Assembly (NCBI GenBank): GCA_022747635.1
Contig: JAKTNV010000001.1
Span: 37,973,351-38,037,350, forward strand
Reading direction: 5' to 3'
DNA: 64,000 bases
Source: Hetaerina americana
Lineage: Eukaryota; Arthropoda; Insecta; Odonata; Calopterygidae
Shown: in pieces, positions 62,036-64,000 of the stretch
Layout of the letters: every line of letters begins with the position of its first letter
Numbering within the stretch: the first letter of the stretch is position 1
Translations under genes and position numbers: made by a program
The notes under the pieces: generated by a model
What the model saw: only the letters and a program-made list of their open reading frames with translations
Told to the model about the DNA's origin: nothing
Databases searched by the model: none

Positions 62036-64000
62036 TAGTAACAGAAGGCGTAATTTTAATTCAAATTTCAGCCCGAAATGGGCATTCTTGCATCTGTCAA
62101 AGTTTCACTATTCTTTGAATACAAAACTTTGGGAGCGTTACCTCATGTAGTGAATTGACTATGTCATTTTCGTTATGACATTTGAATTTTAAGCGGTCTG
62201 ATGGTTGGCATTACTACAACTTCTTACTCTCAAAACATAAAATTGAATAGCAAAAGCCAAGAACTTGTTTAGAATTCTAACCTAACACCGATGGATAAAT
62301 GTTGAGCGCTCTCATAATTATAATAACATTTGGTTTTATTACAACAAGAAGGAAAGAATTATCACTGATGGCAGTATATTTATATTCTAACTTTTTATTT
62401 GTAATGGGGAAATGGTATGTCCTTTAATGCCGAGGTACCCCAAGCAGCAGTTTAGTGAGATGAAATACAAATATAACATGTAGTTCTGCGCTAATCACTA
62501 TTAGCGTGGCAGAACAATGGGAGAGGAATTTCATGCCCCTAATTTTATCCGATTTACAAATATAAAGGAGCACTTGGCAGAATTAAACATATGTTTTGCA
62601 ACTCGCGCATAAATATCCCTATACGGAAAAATTAACCTGGGTGAGCAGTTGAATACAGTGACAGGGAAGTCTTCAAAAATGTACTCCGAAGACCACCGGT
62701 ACCAATTGCTTCGGTGTTACGAATGATTGTCATTATTGTAGAAAACAAATGTTTCATATCCTACCATTTGGTGTCTGAAGACCTTTGTACCTATCCTGTC
62801 GAATTTTTAAATATTTGATCTCTAGTATTTCAATTGCATATTTTATTTTTAAATTCATGGTCATTGACTGGCAGGAATGGGTGAGAAAAGACGACCCCCG
62901 CCTTGAACAATTCATCATCTGCAGTACTGCGATGACAAACGCCGATGGATGACGCTCCCTGGAGCCTCGAAGTTACGAATTTAAATCGACAGGCAGCGCC
63001 CGTCTGACGCCTGGCGCCGCGGAAAATTGAGCTATCTCCTCCGTCTGATCGAGAGCTCGTGTGATGGAGATTCGTTGGCTCTCCGCCCATTGCGCCTCTC
63101 ATCGCCCACCCACGCAAACACACTCCACCTCCATCCCCTCTTTTGTTTCTCACATTATAAGCCCGTGTCCGAACGAGCGAGTTGAGATTCACAATTTATA
63201 TTAAATGAAATATCCCTCCCACCGACAACATCTATGCCTGCGGATGTTATGCAGAAGAGTTGGCGCTGCCGTCTAGTTTTCGAAGCCTAGTTCGGGGGCA
63301 AAAGAGCAGGATGGTTCTAGGGTATCATCGAATCGGATATCAGCTCTTACGTGCATTTAAATGCTGCTTATTCGATCCCCTAAACGTGTCAAACTCATGA
63401 CCCACCGCTCTCCAGTGACGGAAGCATTTTTAACCGATGAAAATCACCATATCGCAGACAGCGAACGACACCGAAATCAAAACATTCTGAGCAAGATACT
63501 TGACTTGCTCATATACAGCTACTAACAAAAGTAATAAACTTATTTCTACGCACTTAAATGAGTGTAGTTTTGAATATTTGGTGGGTGGCCATCCTAAAAT
63601 TGAAATACCCGACGACCTTTGAGGCTGGATTTCCCGTCACCAGATTTTGACGCGCCTAATCCAAGCGATACCTTGACAGAATTTTGAAAAAGTTATCTTT
63701 ACCCATTGTTCGGGCTGAGTTCAACCAACGGTATTCATTTTTGCTCTCCAATTTTCAATATGATGCCATGCTTTTGGGTCGTCAGCTTCTTTGTTCCACC
63801 ACCATGGAAAATGATATATCTTTTTAAATAATTGAATTTTTTATGAGTTATCGTCTAGTGTGAACGTAGGCAGTTCCAATACGCCCAGAAAATCTCCCTT
63901 CTGAAAAATCCCGAACTTTCGAAAGCATTGGCGTGGGCGCACAATCATTGACAGCAAGACTCGCCGGCATCCGATGAAACGCGCTAGACGCCCCCGCGGA
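62036..64000. other. Unassigned DNA to window end
   Basis: No recognised gene or repeat. A 120-codon minus-strand frame (62830-63192) in moderately GC-rich DNA has no recognisable domain. Confidence 0.5.

Noticed and set aside
1..64000. CRISPR array, bacterial operon or prophage
   Set aside because: The window shows introns, SINEs and LINEs; no regularly spaced repeats with unique spacers.

Overview
The window is from an animal nuclear genome, most likely an insect or other arthropod with a large, intron-rich, repeat-rich genome. The evidence is split exons with GT/AG borders, a basement-membrane gene, a mariner element, several tRNA-derived SINE families and several non-LTR and Penelope-like fragments. 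There is no sign of bacterial gene organisation. Most long open frames here are chance frames or repeat pieces.

The only host gene I can support is a laminin alpha-type gene on the minus strand. Twelve internal exons between 18897 and 3704 join without a frame break into about 724 codons. In protein order they encode five laminin-type EGF (LE) repeats, a split LE repeat interrupted by a laminin IV type A (L4) domain, and further LE repeats. The fifth LE repeat carries an insert of about 55 residues with an RGD tripeptide and a Tyr/Asp/Glu-rich stretch. Neither the N-terminal LN domain nor the C-terminal coiled-coil and LG domains are in the window, so the gene runs off both ends. Features of both insect laminin alpha classes are present (wing-blister type alpha1/2 and LanA type alpha3/5), so I give no gene symbol.

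From 18898 to 64000 I see no further host exon. If the gene continues, this is one intron of at least 45 kb. It holds RTE-like LINE tails (19.6, 33.2, 55.4, 61.4 kb), CR1/L2-like LINE pieces (26.3 and 29.9 kb, with others at 3.3 and 17 kb in smaller introns), a deleted mariner with good terminal repeats (33757-34694), and three tRNA-type SINE families. It also holds a 456-bp unit present as two direct copies and one inverted copy (20.3-21.6 kb), each with an almost perfect tRNA-like cloverleaf, between two long TA microsatellites. GC-rich and polypurine patches lie near 40.4-42.2, 47.0-47.6, 50.9-51.6, 54.9-55.2 and 57.3-57.9 kb; their role is unknown.

The points most worth a second look are the RGD/acidic insert, the loss of two cysteines in the LE repeat after L4, a 5S rRNA 3' end directly upstream of a tRNA-type SINE (28441-28685), the tandem plus inverted tRNA-like array, two snap-back tRNA-like structures (18.4 and 38.3 kb), and a Penelope-like reverse transcriptase relic (1.24-1.96 kb).
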